A DNA stretch of 64,000 nt, from the NCBI RefSeq assembly GCF_021183825.1, contig NZ_CP089211.1, positions 1,426,001-1,490,000 on the forward strand, given 5' to 3'. Below the pieces are notes generated by a model, which was not told the origin of the DNA, did no database searches, and worked only from the letters and a program-made list of their open reading frames with translations. Both the position numbers and the translations under genes were made by a program. The DNA comes from Sinomicrobium kalidii (GTDB lineage Bacteria; Bacteroidota; Bacteroidia; Flavobacteriales; Flavobacteriaceae). This document shows, piece after piece, positions 8,593 to 17,455 of the stretch; positions within the stretch are counted from its first letter, which is position 1; every line of letters starts with the position of its first letter.

Positions 8593-9048
8593 ATGACTTT
8601 TGACAATTTAAAACCCCTGATAAAAGATATTCTTCAGGAGAAAGTCCCTGTTGATACACGCCTCACCAAAGTTTGTGAACTTCTGAAGGAAACTGTACCG
8701 TATTACGACTGGGTAGGTTTCTATTTCAAGAACAGCGATAAGGACGAACTGAAACTCGGTTCTTTTGCCGGTGAACCCACGGATCACGTTATTATCCCCT
8801 TCGGAAAAGGGATATGCGGACAGGTGGCGGTTTCCAATAAAAATTTTGTAGTTCCCGACGTAAAAGCGCAGGACAATTATATTGCGTGCAGTATCTATGT
8901 AAAAGCGGAGATTGTGGTCCCCTTGTTTGTAAACGGTGAAAATGTCGGGCAGATTGATATCGATTCGCACACTGCCGACCCGTTTACGGAAGAAGATGAA
9001 AAATTCCTGGAATTTGTAAATGCAAAAGTGGCTGAAATACTCGAATAA
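8593..9048 (+). CDS. GAF-domain free methionine-(R)-sulfoxide reductase (fRMsr/MsrC type)
   Basis: This 151-residue cytoplasmic GAF-domain protein is the size of fRMsr enzymes, which reduce free methionine-R-sulfoxide using thioredoxin. Seen in the sequence: GKGICGQ (Cys75), NYIACS (Cys99), the acidic AEIVVP and the IDIDSH segment, which correspond to the catalytic Cys pair and substrate-binding acids of the family. The start is the ATG at 8593, because an upstream TTG overlaps the promoter box. It is a single-gene unit facing away from the copper operon. The residue after IAC is Ser rather than the usual Asp, so substrate preference is not certain. Confidence 0.85.
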   Translation: MTFDNLKPLIKDILQEKVPVDTRLTKVCELLKETVPYYDWVGFYFKNSDKDELKLGSFAGEPTDHVIIPFGKGICGQVAVSNKNFVVPDVKAQDNYIACSIYVKAEIVVPLFVNGENVGQIDIDSHTADPFTEEDEKFLEFVNAKVAEILE

Positions 9049-9096
9049 AACTTTTTAGCAGGATACAGGACTTAGATTTTAAGATAACCCGACCAG

Positions 9097-9588
9097 CTAA
9101 GGTATCCGTTTCTTCATCTCCTCAACGATGTTGTAGGCAGCCGGACAAATGGCTGTGTTCTTTAAAGTGAGGTTTGTGATCTGATGGAATTTTTTCCTGT
9201 CGGTATGCGGATATTCGCGGCATGCCTTGGGACGCACCTCATAAACAGAGCAATAATTGTCATGCCCCAGAAACGGGCACGGAACACTTTGCAGCACATA
9301 ATCGTTATCTTCGTCAATGCGCAGGTAACGCTCCATAAACTGCTGCGGTTTCAGTTTGAGGTACTTTGATATACGCGCTATATCGGCATTGGTAAACAAT
9401 GGCCCTGTTGTTTTACAGCAATTGGCACATTTCAGGCAGTCCGTTCGTTCAAATTCGGCATCGTGCAGTTCCTGCATTATATAATCCAGGTGCTTCGGCG
9501 GTTTCTTTTTTAACCTGGCAAAGTACTTCCTGTTCTCCTTATGTTTATCTTTGGCGAGTTGCGGCAGCCGTTTTATAAATTCATCCAT
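9097..9588 (-). CDS. YkgJ family cysteine cluster protein
   Basis: The 163-residue soluble protein carries the Cys-rich zinc/iron-chelating pattern of the YkgJ/UPF0153 family: CLKCANCCKTTGP (about residues 55-68), then CPFLGHDNYCSVYEVRPKAC and a late Cys (AICPAAY). Family members are proposed to bind an Fe-S cluster or zinc. No enzymatic role is established. A TAATTTTG box lies exactly 4 nt before its start codon. It is divergent from the methyltransferase gene. Confidence 0.88.
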   Translation of the reverse strand: MDEFIKRLPQLAKDKHKENRKYFARLKKKPPKHLDYIMQELHDAEFERTDCLKCANCCKTTGPLFTNADIARISKYLKLKPQQFMERYLRIDEDNDYVLQSVPCPFLGHDNYCSVYEVRPKACREYPHTDRKKFHQITNLTLKNTAICPAAYNIVEEMKKRIP

Positions 9589-9592
9589 AATG

Positions 9593-9600
9593 CAAAATTA
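9593..9600 (-). promoter_or_regulatory. -7 box directly before YkgJ-family start
   Basis: On the minus strand TAATTTTG is followed by 4 nt (catt) and then ATG. Transcription would begin at or next to the start codon, implying a leaderless mRNA. Confidence 0.55.
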
Positions 9601-9692
9601 AGGTTTCGGCCGGGTGTTTCGGAAGACAAATGGATTTTTTTGGGATAAGTTGTGGCACCGTTGCAAACGAACACGAGATAAAAAGATAACAG

Positions 9693-10400
9693 GTGAAAAC
9701 GGATATTATAGGAAGGGCCATTCTGGACTATCAACAGAATAATTATTCGGAAGATATTATTACGGAAACTTCCATTTCGGAAGAAGATGTATTGCCCGTC
9801 CCTTATCTTTTCCGGAGCTATGACGAAATGCCCGCAATAGAACAAAAGGCCCTCCGGCTTGCATACGGAAGGGTGCTGGATATAGGATGCGGGGCAGGGA
9901 GTCACGCCCTGTACCTGGAAAAGGAGCGAAAACTGGACGTAACGGCCATAGACATCTCTCCCGGCGCGGTGGAAGCCTGTAAATTACGGGGGCTCGACAA
10001 CGTTTTTGTCCAGGATATCACAAAGTTCCGCGGCGAAAAATTCGACACCATCCTCCTGCTGATGAACGGCCTCGGTATTTGCGGAAGGCTAAAATACGCC
10101 GGCAGTTTTCTCAACCATTTAAAAAGTTTGTTGAAAAAAGGCGGCCAGATCCTCCTGGATTCATCCGACATTCTTTATATGTACGATAAAGATGAAGATG
10201 GCGGATACTGGATACCTTCAGCTACGGAATATTACGGCGAAATCGAGTTTCGTATGCGGTACGGGGATATGCAGGGCGATATGTTCCCCTGGCTCTATGC
10301 CGACTACAACACATTACAAAATGCTGCCGTAACCAATGCACTTACCTGCGAACTCATTCTGGAAGGGGAACATTACGATTATCTGGCCAGACTAACTTAA
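9693..10400 (+). CDS. Class I SAM-dependent methyltransferase
   Basis: The 235-residue soluble protein has a Rossmann-type methyltransferase fold. Motif I is VLDIGCGAGSHALYL (about 56-70), followed by AIDISPGAVEACKLRG (motif II/post I) and FDTILLLMNGLG (motif IV region). The start must be the GTG at 9693, because a stop codon (TAA 9687-9689) lies immediately upstream in frame and no ATG is near. The substrate cannot be told from sequence; small molecules are as likely as macromolecules. It ends 2 bp before the convergent GH92 gene. Confidence 0.85.
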   Translation: MKTDIIGRAILDYQQNNYSEDIITETSISEEDVLPVPYLFRSYDEMPAIEQKALRLAYGRVLDIGCGAGSHALYLEKERKLDVTAIDISPGAVEACKLRGLDNVFVQDITKFRGEKFDTILLLMNGLGICGRLKYAGSFLNHLKSLLKKGGQILLDSSDILYMYDKDEDGGYWIPSATEYYGEIEFRMRYGDMQGDMFPWLYADYNTLQNAAVTNALTCELILEGEHYDYLARLT

Positions 10401-10402
10401 AC

Positions 10403-12646
10403 TTAATCCCTTGTCTTTAATTGAAAGGAGATCTCACCCGCATTTAACAGTTCTTTGTCTGAAATAAAGTATCCCTTATACGCTTTACCGTCTACCAATA
10501 TCTTGTCGATATACCTGTTTTCACCCGGATTATCGCAGGTCAGTATGAGTTTATCCTTTTGGTAATAATCGGTATCCAGGTGAATGGTCACTTTACTGAA
10601 CCGGGGAGCCACAAAGGTATATTCGGGATTGGCAGGGGTTACCGGGTATATGCCTGTCATGGCGTAAATGGCCCAGGCCGACATGGTCCCGGTATCGTCG
10701 TTTCCGGGAAGACCGTCGGGGGCATTTTTATAATACGTATCCAGTAATTCCCTCACGCGCTTCTGAGCCTTCCATTCGCTTCCTTTCACATAGTTGTATA
10801 GAAAAGGATATGCAATATCGGGTTCATTGGCCATGTCGTAATGCCCTTCATCAAAAATATAATCGAGCTGGTTTACAAAGTTCTTGCGGCCACCCACCAG
10901 TTTTATCAGTCCCTTTATGTCATGCGGTGCCATAAATACATACTGCCACGCATTGCCTTCTATAAAACCGATATTCTTTTCGAAATTGGCTCCTTTCAGT
11001 GGATCAAAGGGTTCATACCAGCTTCCGTCTGCCGTTCTGGGGCGAAGGACTTTCAGTTTTTTATCGAACAATTTCCGGTAAGACAGTGAACGTTTGTAAA
11101 ATAATTTATCATCTTCCTTTTTACCCAGGGCCTTGGCGAGTTGCGCTATGGCATAATCGGAAATATTGTATTCCTGTGTAGTGGAAACCGATCCGTCTAC
11201 CGGGCTGCCGGTGTTTACATACCCGTCACGGATATAATCGTCAAGCCCCGGCCTCAGGGGATTGTTTTCCGTAGTGGTTGCTCCTTTTTTCATGGCTTCA
11301 TAAGCTTTCTCCACATTAAAACCGGTAAGTCCCCTGAGGTAAGTATCCGCCAGAACTACAGATGCGGGATCGCCCACCATGGTAAAGGTTTCCGTCGAAT
11401 TGAGCTCCCACTTCGGCAACCAGCCGTTTTCATCATACATATCGAGCATACTCTCTACCATTTCCAGCTGCTGGTCCGGATAAACCAGGCTCATAAACTG
11501 GTGATAATTGCGATAGGTATCCCAAAGCGAGAATACGGTAAAACGGTGTTTGTCCGTTTTACCAATCTTTCCGGTGGCTACTTCCGGATATTCCCCGTTT
11601 ATATCGTTAAATATGTTCGGGTGTATCAGGGTGTGGTACAGTGCCGTATAAAAAACAGTCTTATCATCTTTGGTTCCGCCCTCCACTTCAATCCTTGAAA
11701 GTTGATCGTTCCATGCATTTCGCGTTTTTTCATAAACCTGGTCAAAAGAAATTCCACCGGCTTCTTTTTCCAGGTTTTCACGGGCATTGGCTATACTTAC
11801 GTAAGAAACCCCGATTTTGACCTCCACCCTGGTGGGTTTTTTAAAATCGTAGCGAAAATAGGCCCCGATACTATCTCCGATCACTTCTCTCGTAAACCCC
11901 TCCATCATACGGGTCTTTCCGTTATAGGTCATCCACTTTGCTTCCACACCCTCATAAGTAGCCGGTTTCTTCCAGATGCCGAACGTTTCGGCAGGAACGG
12001 AAAAGCGGGCTACAAAATATACCGGATAAGCATGTTCCGGACTATTGTAACAGAAGGACCCCACGGTTCGCATTCCTTCTATTTCGGTAGGAGACACCAC
12101 TTTCACCATCGCTCCCTGTTCATTGGTAAGCCCCAGGCCGAGATTGAGGAGAATATTGGATTTCCCGGCCGGAAAGGAATAACGGGTAATCCCCGTCCGG
12201 GTATTTGCCGTAGCTTCTGCCCGAACATTGTATTCAGACAGGTTTACGCTATAGTAGCCTGCTTTGGCCACCTCATCGGTATAGGTTGTTCCGTATTTCA
12301 AGTGATTGGTCTCCAGCGCTCCCGTAGTGGGCATTGTGATGATCACTCCCAGGTCCGGACATCCCACGCCACTCATATTGACATGGGTAAAGCCTGTTAA
12401 AAATGTATTCTCATGTACATAGGGATTGGAAAGCCACCTGCTGTCCTTTTCCAGGACATTCTGTTTCCCCGCCACATTGAAGGGCGATACACTGGCCATT
12501 CCCCGGGGAGCGATCGCCCCGGGATGGGTGGCCCCGAAATTGGAGGTCCCGATAAAAGGGTTGACATAATCTACAGGCTTGTTCTGGGCAATCCCTGTGT
12601 ATAAGGACATTAAAAAGACAACGGGTAATATTTTGAGTTTTTTCAT
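10403..12646 (-). CDS. GH92 family alpha-mannosidase (first copy)
   Basis: Calcium-dependent exo-alpha-mannosidase family acting on alpha-1,2/1,3/1,6-mannosides of N-glycans. The 747-residue protein has a Sec signal (MKKLKILPVVFLMSLYTGIAQ) and the N-terminal GH92 sequence DYVNPFIGTSNFGATHPGA. It carries FSLWDTYRNYHQ (about 370-381) and the catalytic-region motif PGNDDTGTMSAWAIYAMTG (about 640-658). It has no lipobox, so it is probably periplasmic and soluble. It lies downstream of the GH20/F5-8 gene in a minus-strand N-glycan cluster that also holds a second, divergent GH92. Linkage specificity cannot be read from the sequence. Confidence 0.93.
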   Translation of the reverse strand: MKKLKILPVVFLMSLYTGIAQNKPVDYVNPFIGTSNFGATHPGAIAPRGMASVSPFNVAGKQNVLEKDSRWLSNPYVHENTFLTGFTHVNMSGVGCPDLGVIITMPTTGALETNHLKYGTTYTDEVAKAGYYSVNLSEYNVRAEATANTRTGITRYSFPAGKSNILLNLGLGLTNEQGAMVKVVSPTEIEGMRTVGSFCYNSPEHAYPVYFVARFSVPAETFGIWKKPATYEGVEAKWMTYNGKTRMMEGFTREVIGDSIGAYFRYDFKKPTRVEVKIGVSYVSIANARENLEKEAGGISFDQVYEKTRNAWNDQLSRIEVEGGTKDDKTVFYTALYHTLIHPNIFNDINGEYPEVATGKIGKTDKHRFTVFSLWDTYRNYHQFMSLVYPDQQLEMVESMLDMYDENGWLPKWELNSTETFTMVGDPASVVLADTYLRGLTGFNVEKAYEAMKKGATTTENNPLRPGLDDYIRDGYVNTGSPVDGSVSTTQEYNISDYAIAQLAKALGKKEDDKLFYKRSLSYRKLFDKKLKVLRPRTADGSWYEPFDPLKGANFEKNIGFIEGNAWQYVFMAPHDIKGLIKLVGGRKNFVNQLDYIFDEGHYDMANEPDIAYPFLYNYVKGSEWKAQKRVRELLDTYYKNAPDGLPGNDDTGTMSAWAIYAMTGIYPVTPANPEYTFVAPRFSKVTIHLDTDYYQKDKLILTCDNPGENRYIDKILVDGKAYKGYFISDKELLNAGEISFQLKTRD

Positions 12647-12667
12647 TGGGTTTATCTTATCGTTTTT

Positions 12668-12699
12668 ACACCCCCTCTATCCCCCTCAAGGGGGATTTA
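12668..12699. repeat. Dispersed hairpin repeat (CCCCCT...AGGGGG)
   Basis: ATCCCCCT-CA-AGGGGGAT (12679-12696) is a perfect 8-bp stem with a 2-nt loop, preceded by ACACCCCCTCT. It matches the style of a short hairpin widely dispersed in Bacteroidetes intergenic DNA. It separates the GH20/F5-8 gene from GH92 and could end or punctuate the transcript. Confidence 0.6.
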
Positions 12700-12742
12700 T
12701 TCGTCTGTTTATAAGAAAAAAATTCTTCTTTTGAGGAGGATG

Positions 12743-13126
12743 TTACTCCACTACAATTTCATCTACAAACAACCAGGTATTGCCGCCTTTCGGGCTTTTT
12801 CCGAGGTTAGTTGCTTTTACCTTGACATAACGGGCGGTTTGCTGCGGAAAGGCTACCGTAAAGTCCCTGAGTTCGGCATCGCCGTTTTTGGCGTAATCCC
12901 GTTTTATCTGGCCGGTTTTTTTAAAGGTTTTACCATCTTCGGAAAGGAGTACTTCCACTTTGACAGGATAGTAGATCCCCGAACCCTGATTCTCCATAGA
13001 ACCGACCGTGACCCCGGACATCTCCACACTTTCCTCCAGGTCAATAATGACTTCCATATCTTCACCTATCCATGCCTGCCACTGGCCGTCGTGAAAATTT
13101 TTGCTGCCACGGAGTACATTCACCAT
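12743..13126 (-). pseudogene. F5/8 type C (discoidin) C-terminal module of the frameshifted GH20 gene
   Basis: These 127 residues form most of an F5/8 type C carbohydrate-binding module (WQAWIGEDMEVIIDLEES..., ending LFVDEIVVE). They have no signal peptide and no start of their own that makes sense. Reading upstream in the same frame gives residues that continue GH20 (EEFVKTFTWHKG..., then PGADTANMVNV) back to the run CCCC at 13228-13231. Adding one G on the coding strand there joins both frames into one protein of about 770 residues. This is therefore the 3' part of a broken (or mis-sequenced) GH20 gene, not a separate gene. Confidence 0.85.
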
Positions 13127-13215
13127 ATTGGCCGTATCGGCCCCGGGATAATTTTTATTCCACTTGTTCTTATAGTTTACTTTTTTCCCTACGCCCTTGT
13201 GCCAGGTGAAGGTTT

Positions 13216-15063
13216 TTACAAACTCTTCCCCACCGGCTTTTCATCCTCAAAACGCGAAGCCTTTATCGTGGTTGTTTCAGAAACCGCTATCGGACCGGTG
13301 TATGGCCGGGCAGCAGACAGGTCGCCATCATTCAGTACATAACGGATATCGGTGTCCGGGAATTCAGTTCCCAAAACAATCGTTATGTTCTGGTTTTTGT
13401 CCACTTCAGCATCTGCGGTAATCGTATAGGCGCTTCCGGCATAGTTGATACCGAGTTTGTCATACCTTTTAAACATCTGTTCCAGCCTGGAAGTAAAGTC
13501 TTTCCAGTCCCGGTCTTCCTTTGCACTCCATACGGTCTCTGCAAGGGCCGTTAACCTCGGATAGATCATATATTCGGAATGAGAGGTTGTAGGGATATAT
13601 TCAGACCACAGGTTGGCCTGTCCTCCCAGTACGTGCCCCGCCTGTTTTACGCTCATGGAATCGACCACGGGGTCAAATTCATAAACTTTATTCAGGGGTG
13701 TAAAAGCACCGAATGCCAGGGGCTCCGAATCCTGCGGACCCTGATAATAATCGAAATAGCAATGGGATACCGGGGTCATTACCACATCGTGCCCCTGTTC
13801 TGATGCTTCCCAGCCTCCCTGTATACCTCTCCAGCTCATTACCGTGGCCCCTGGGGCAAGCCCGCCCTCGAGTATTTCATCCCAGCCGAGCATAACTCTT
13901 CCTTTGGAACTGATGAACTTCTCCATCCGCTTCATAAAATAGCTTTGCAGTTCTTCCACACCCGAAAGCGCTTCTTCTTTTATCCGTTTCTGACAATGGG
14001 GACAGCTTTCCCAGTTGGTCTTGGTAGCTTCGTCTCCCCCGACATGGATATACTTTGACGGAAACAGATCCATAACCTCGGTCAGGACATTTTCCAGAAA
14101 TTCGAAGGTAGATTCCTTTCCGGCACAATAGATCTCGGTAATGGGCCACACGCCACCGGAGGGTACCATGACGGGTTCTCCCTTACAGGATAATTCCGGG
14201 TAAGCGGCAATGGCACTCATTACGTGGGCAGGCATTTCTATTTCCGGTACGACCTCAATCCCTTTCTCTTTGGCATAAGCTACTATCTCTTTAATATCTT
14301 CCCGGGAATAAAATCCGCCGTAAGTGGGATTTTCCGAAGGTTTCGGTTCGGGACGCGCATTCCAGTGCATGTCTTCCTTATCCACACGATACGCACCGAC
14401 TTCCGTAAGTTTCGGATACTTTTTTATTTCTATGCGCCAGCCCTGATCGTCCACAAGATGCAGGTGCAGTACATTCATCTTGTGTAGGGCCAGTCCGTCT
14501 ATGACTTTCAATACGTATTCCTTAGGAAAGAAATGCCGGGAAACGTCGAGCATAAGCCCCCGCCATCGAAACCTCGGACTGTCTTTGATCTCCACCGCAG
14601 GGACCGCCCAGGTAATATCTTTTTGCAGAGTGGGGCTCTCTATTTCTGCCGGGAGCAGTTGCCGCAGACTTTCCAAACCGTACAAAAAACCCGAATACCC
14701 GTTGGCAGATATTATTATCCTGTTTTCTGCAACCTGAAGTTTATAGGCTTCATCCTGCAGGCTATCATCTTTCCGGAACGCTACATAATTCCCGGAAGGA
14801 ACGGAGGTCGCTATTTCAGGCTCCCACCCGGCAACGGTACGGAACTTCCGGGTCAGTATCCCGGCTATTTTCCCTTGTTCCTCTCCTGTTACCACAAAAA
14901 CGGTTTCACTGTTGAAAACAAAAGCACCATCCCTTAATTCCAGTTCCTTCGGCTTGGGGATCACGGAAATATCATTTTCGGTAAAGGTGATCTTTTGCCT
15001 GCGATCACATCCGCATGTAAATATCAGGCCCAGGAGAAATACGGCTATGGGAAATGTTCTCAT
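13216..15063 (-). CDS. GH20 beta-N-acetylhexosaminidase, C-terminus cut by a frameshift
   Basis: Exo-beta-N-acetylhexosaminidase that removes terminal GlcNAc/GalNAc by substrate-assisted catalysis. The 615 residues comprise a lipoprotein signal (IFTCGCDRR), a GH20b N-terminal domain (about 30-150), a catalytic TIM barrel with the HVGGDEATK acid/base pair (Asp-Glu near residues 343-344), LGGQANLWSEY, and a chitobiase C-terminal beta-sandwich that ends abruptly at VGKSL. The real protein should continue into the F5/8 C module at 12743-13126, interrupted by a 1-bp shift in a run of four Cs (13228-13231). The catalytic part is intact, so a truncated enzyme could still be active. Confidence 0.93.
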   Translation of the reverse strand: MRTFPIAVFLLGLIFTCGCDRRQKITFTENDISVIPKPKELELRDGAFVFNSETVFVVTGEEQGKIAGILTRKFRTVAGWEPEIATSVPSGNYVAFRKDDSLQDEAYKLQVAENRIIISANGYSGFLYGLESLRQLLPAEIESPTLQKDITWAVPAVEIKDSPRFRWRGLMLDVSRHFFPKEYVLKVIDGLALHKMNVLHLHLVDDQGWRIEIKKYPKLTEVGAYRVDKEDMHWNARPEPKPSENPTYGGFYSREDIKEIVAYAKEKGIEVVPEIEMPAHVMSAIAAYPELSCKGEPVMVPSGGVWPITEIYCAGKESTFEFLENVLTEVMDLFPSKYIHVGGDEATKTNWESCPHCQKRIKEEALSGVEELQSYFMKRMEKFISSKGRVMLGWDEILEGGLAPGATVMSWRGIQGGWEASEQGHDVVMTPVSHCYFDYYQGPQDSEPLAFGAFTPLNKVYEFDPVVDSMSVKQAGHVLGGQANLWSEYIPTTSHSEYMIYPRLTALAETVWSAKEDRDWKDFTSRLEQMFKRYDKLGINYAGSAYTITADAEVDKNQNITIVLGTEFPDTDIRYVLNDGDLSAARPYTGPIAVSETTTIKASRFEDEKPVGKSL

Positions 15064-15158
15064 TTTCTCGGTTTTGATCTTGTCACTGTTCCGGTTCCGT
15101 ATTTACGGTTAAATAACATACCGGATCTTTTCAAGGTTGTCCTTTTCTCAAATGAAAA

Positions 15159-15188
15159 TTCCCGCGGGACCGCAAAGCCCCGCAGGAA
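15159..15188 (-). terminator. Possible terminator after glycosylasparaginase
   Basis: TTCCCGCGGG and CCCGCAGGAA form a 10-bp stem with one mismatch, 14 bp past the glycosylasparaginase stop on the minus strand, followed by AATTTTC. The T-run is weak. Confidence 0.45.
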
Positions 15189-15201
15189 ATAATCAGAGGG
15201 A

Positions 15202-16227
15202 TTATGAAAGTTTGTATTCGCCGTCTATAAGGCGGTTTCCTTCTTTTTCGTCGCAAATGGCATAATTAAATCCGGGACGTAAACAATACGCTCCGTATTC
15301 ACCCTGTTTGTTCAGGGCGATAAAGCCGATCTGGAGGTATTCCAGATCAGGGCGGTTTTTGTATATTTTATAGATACGCTCAACAATTTCCTTACAGGCA
15401 TCCTCCGGGCTTTTGCCCTGACGCATCAGTTCTACCACCATGGCGCTTCCGGCAGTACGCATCACGGATTCACCGAGGCCGGTTGCCGCCGCACTCCCCA
15501 CTTCATTGTCGAGGAACAGCCCGGCACCGATAATGGGCGAATCCCCTACCCTTCCATGTACTTTCCACGCGGCACCACTGGTGGTACAGGCCCCGGAAAG
15601 GTCGCCATTTTCATCTATGGTCAGCATGCTTATGGTATCGTGATTCTCTATGTTGATAACGGGTTTGTACTCTGATTTCTGCAACCATTCCCTATACGCT
15701 TTTTCAGCGTCTTCGGTAAGCAGGTTCTCTTCCTTAAAACCCTGTTCCAGGGCAAATTGCTTTGCACCTTCCCCGACAAGCATAATATGAGGTGTTTTTT
15801 CCATCACCTTCCGGGCCACCGAGATGGGATGTTTTATATCCTGCAAAAAGGCCACCGAGCCACAGTTGCTGTTATGGTCCATAATACAGGCATCCAGGGT
15901 TACCTTCCCTTCCCGGTCGGGCCAGCCGCCGTAGCCTACGCTGGATACTTTGGGGTCGGCTTCGGCAGTACGCACCCCGGCTTCTACGGCATCCAGTCCG
16001 GAACCTCCCTTCCGTAAGATCTTCCAGGCCTCCTCATTGGCAGGCAGGCCGTGGTTCCAGGTGGATATAATTACGGGCTTCTTTACTTTTTTGGTTTCTC
16101 CGGCAGCAGCACCGGATTTTTTTTCGGGGTCATGGGGCTTTATTCCATTGTCCACACAGCTGTACAATGTACCTAAGGCCACCGTACCCAACGCTGTTTT
16201 TGTGATGAATTTACGTCTGTCTATCAT
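15202..16227 (-). CDS. N4-(beta-N-acetylglucosaminyl)-L-asparaginase (glycosylasparaginase)
   Basis: Ntn-hydrolase that cleaves the GlcNAc-beta-Asn bond after the N-glycan is trimmed. The 341 residues begin with a twin-arginine motif (DRRKFITK) and an LYSC lipobox-like end (Cys24), suggesting Tat export and lipid anchoring. The autoprocessing site is ENHDTISM with Thr198 as predicted nucleophile, followed by VHGRVGDSPIIGAG and GSAAATGLGE, as in the Elizabethkingia (Flavobacterium) meningosepticum enzyme. It sits between GH20 and the GHL10-like gene, which supports a role in finishing N-glycan degradation. Confidence 0.94.
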   Translation of the reverse strand: MIDRRKFITKTALGTVALGTLYSCVDNGIKPHDPEKKSGAAAGETKKVKKPVIISTWNHGLPANEEAWKILRKGGSGLDAVEAGVRTAEADPKVSSVGYGGWPDREGKVTLDACIMDHNSNCGSVAFLQDIKHPISVARKVMEKTPHIMLVGEGAKQFALEQGFKEENLLTEDAEKAYREWLQKSEYKPVINIENHDTISMLTIDENGDLSGACTTSGAAWKVHGRVGDSPIIGAGLFLDNEVGSAAATGLGESVMRTAGSAMVVELMRQGKSPEDACKEIVERIYKIYKNRPDLEYLQIGFIALNKQGEYGAYCLRPGFNYAICDEKEGNRLIDGEYKLS

Positions 16228-16331
16228 AACGGGTATATTTTCATTTACATGTCCGTCCGTTCTACGGACAACTATTAACGTGTTTGAATTCCAGGGCTCC
16301 TTTCACGGCCAAGCCTGTGATCATGCGGGTA

Positions 16332-17450
16332 TTAACGTCCCTCTTTTGTTTCCTTAATGGCCTGTAACATATCGTCGGTAAGCGCGGGGCCATCGAAAAA
16401 TGAAACGCCTTTTGCTCCGTTCTCTTTGGCGAGTTGTACGGCCTCTTTTATTTCCGAAGGAGACATTTCGGGGACATAAACCCCGGTATGGAGTTCGGTA
16501 TCCTTGTATTTGAGATCCTGGACGCCCTGTTTTGTAGCAAAACCTATCCAGTCGATCTCTTCGTTATAAAAATTGTGATAGATCATGGGAAGTACCACAT
16601 CGATATCCCACTTGTCCCATCGCTGACGTACCATATGGTCTGCCATTTCCGGATAGGGGAATACGGCTGCGGTGAGTATCTTGCCGTGTTTATGTGCTAT
16701 TTCATAAGCATCGTTCACTACGGCCCTGATCTTGTTCAGGCGGAATTGTTTCCATTCGATATCCAGGGCGGGATTTTCCATTTCCCTCGGGTTCTTATGG
16801 TGTATTTTTTCAAATTCGGCAACACAGACATCACAATAGCAGAAATCGAATTCCGGTAATTCTTCTTCCTGTTCCAGGTCGTACTTGGGCAATAACCCGA
16901 TGGGGAGGAAAATATCGGAAAAGCGGATATAGTCGAGATGCACACTGGCCACTCCCTCTACCTTTGCCAACCCTTCCACCAGACCGAGCACATGGTTCCG
17001 GGATGCTTTTCGGGTAGGACAAAGCCATTGATAGTAATCTACATAAGGCCTGTGATCAAAACAGGATTTTCCTTCACGGCTTACGGCATACCAGTCCGGA
17101 TGTTGCAGAGCCACGGAATCCCCGGGGCGGTTCATGGCCATAAGCCAGGCATGTACTTCCAGTCCGGCTTTCCGGGCAAGGGGTGTCAGCCGACCCAGCA
17201 ATTCGGGGTCTGTATTGGTATTGATCAATACGGCATCCAGGCCATTGTCCTTGTACTTGGCAAATTCCTCCTGATAGGAATCGTCTGTTCTTTCCGGATC
17301 GGCAGTGATCCAGGTCCAGTATTTAAAGGCTTTCTCCGCAGGGGCTTCGGTTACTGCGGTTTCTTTTTCGGCCGTATCCCTGCTTCCCTTTTCGGCGCAG
17401 GAAACCAGGCATATGAGTGCAACGGCCAAAGTTAATTTTAAAAGTTTCAT
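16332..17450 (-). CDS. GHL10-like putative glycoside hydrolase lipoprotein
   Basis: The 372-residue lipoprotein (signal ending LVSC, Cys19) has a TIM-barrel domain resembling the 'glycosyl hydrolase-like 10'/DUF4015 group. Seen: YWTWITADP, AGLEVHAWLMAMN, SVHLDYIRFSD (the DYIRF motif), a Cys pair FCYCDVC, and VVLPMIYHNFY. Activity is unknown. Some TIM-barrel relatives act on beta-linked amino sugars. It lies 5 bp downstream of the CBM9 gene, so the two are clearly co-transcribed. They sit inside an N-glycan cluster that otherwise lacks an endo-acting enzyme. Confidence 0.8.
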   Translation of the reverse strand: MKLLKLTLAVALICLVSCAEKGSRDTAEKETAVTEAPAEKAFKYWTWITADPERTDDSYQEEFAKYKDNGLDAVLINTNTDPELLGRLTPLARKAGLEVHAWLMAMNRPGDSVALQHPDWYAVSREGKSCFDHRPYVDYYQWLCPTRKASRNHVLGLVEGLAKVEGVASVHLDYIRFSDIFLPIGLLPKYDLEQEEELPEFDFCYCDVCVAEFEKIHHKNPREMENPALDIEWKQFRLNKIRAVVNDAYEIAHKHGKILTAAVFPYPEMADHMVRQRWDKWDIDVVLPMIYHNFYNEEIDWIGFATKQGVQDLKYKDTELHTGVYVPEMSPSEIKEAVQLAKENGAKGVSFFDGPALTDDMLQAIKETKEGR

Positions 17451-17455
17451 AACGA

